Of a stretch of 5,968 nt of DNA, positions 5,948-5,968 are shown piece by piece. Position 1 is the first letter of the stretch. The number at the start of each line of letters is the position of its first letter. Position numbers and translations under genes: made by a program. Source of the DNA: an uncultured Bacilli bacterium (GTDB taxonomy: Bacteria; Bacillota_I; Bacilli_A; RF39; UBA660); contig CANQNA010000089.1 in assembly GCA_947625005.1 (NCBI GenBank), positions 1 through 5,968 of the forward strand, given 5' to 3'. The notes under the pieces are model-generated. The model saw nothing but the letters and a program-made list of their open reading frames with translations, was not told the origin of the DNA and ran no database searches.

Positions 5948-5968
5948 GTTACTGCTCGCCCCATAGGG

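Larger units (their letters stand above)
5896..5968 (-). mobile_element. Probable end of an IS200/IS605-type (TnpB-associated) element, partial
   Basis: Two back-to-back hairpins without terminal inverted repeats, preceded (minus-strand sense) by GGGGCGAGCAGTAACATT, resemble the right end of IS200/IS605-family elements. In that family the right end also encodes the scaffold of the TnpB guide RNA. The element body, including any tnpA or tnpB, would lie beyond the right edge of the window and read toward dtcA. The exact border with dtcA cannot be fixed; it is probably between 5885 and 5896. The assignment rests on structure and remembered sequence character only. A regulatory leader of dtcA is the alternative. 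Confidence 0.5.

Overview
The window most resembles a low-GC Gram-positive genome (Firmicutes/Clostridia, perhaps Lachnospiraceae). This is inferred from the AT-rich, AGA/ATA-rich codon use, the AAAGGAG-type ribosome binding site and the character of the flanking sequence. It is not proven by any marker gene. Three regions are visible.

(1) Positions 1-199 hold the 3' end of a plus-strand gene encoding the C-terminal winged-helix domain of a probable Fic-family protein. Its base composition is about 52% G+C (94 of the first 180 bases), clearly higher than the rest.

(2) Positions 200-706 carry no convincing gene. They are dense in inverted repeats: two three-copy motif arrays laid out as mirror images, a likely plus-strand terminator, a nested stem, and a possible terminator for the operon arriving from the right.

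(3) Positions 707-5882 (or 5912) hold three tightly spaced minus-strand genes in the order sensor kinase, stand-alone receiver, receiver-nucleosidase. This architecture matches the Detocs anti-phage system (defensive two-component system, dtcA-dtcB-dtcC). In that system a TPR-containing histidine kinase senses infection. It passes phosphate to DtcC, whose purine-nucleoside-phosphorylase-like domain cleaves ATP and so aborts phage replication. DtcB is a single receiver thought to absorb stray phosphate and prevent accidental activation. The genes are very AT-rich (13/60 and 15/60 G+C in two sampled dtcA stretches), unlike the Fic fragment, which suggests a horizontally acquired island.

The right edge (about 5896-5968) consists of two adjacent perfect or near-perfect hairpins that look like the end of an IS200/IS605-type (TnpB-associated) element. 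It abuts the 5' end of dtcA. No promoter or good ribosome binding site for dtcA is visible, so its true start and its expression are open questions.
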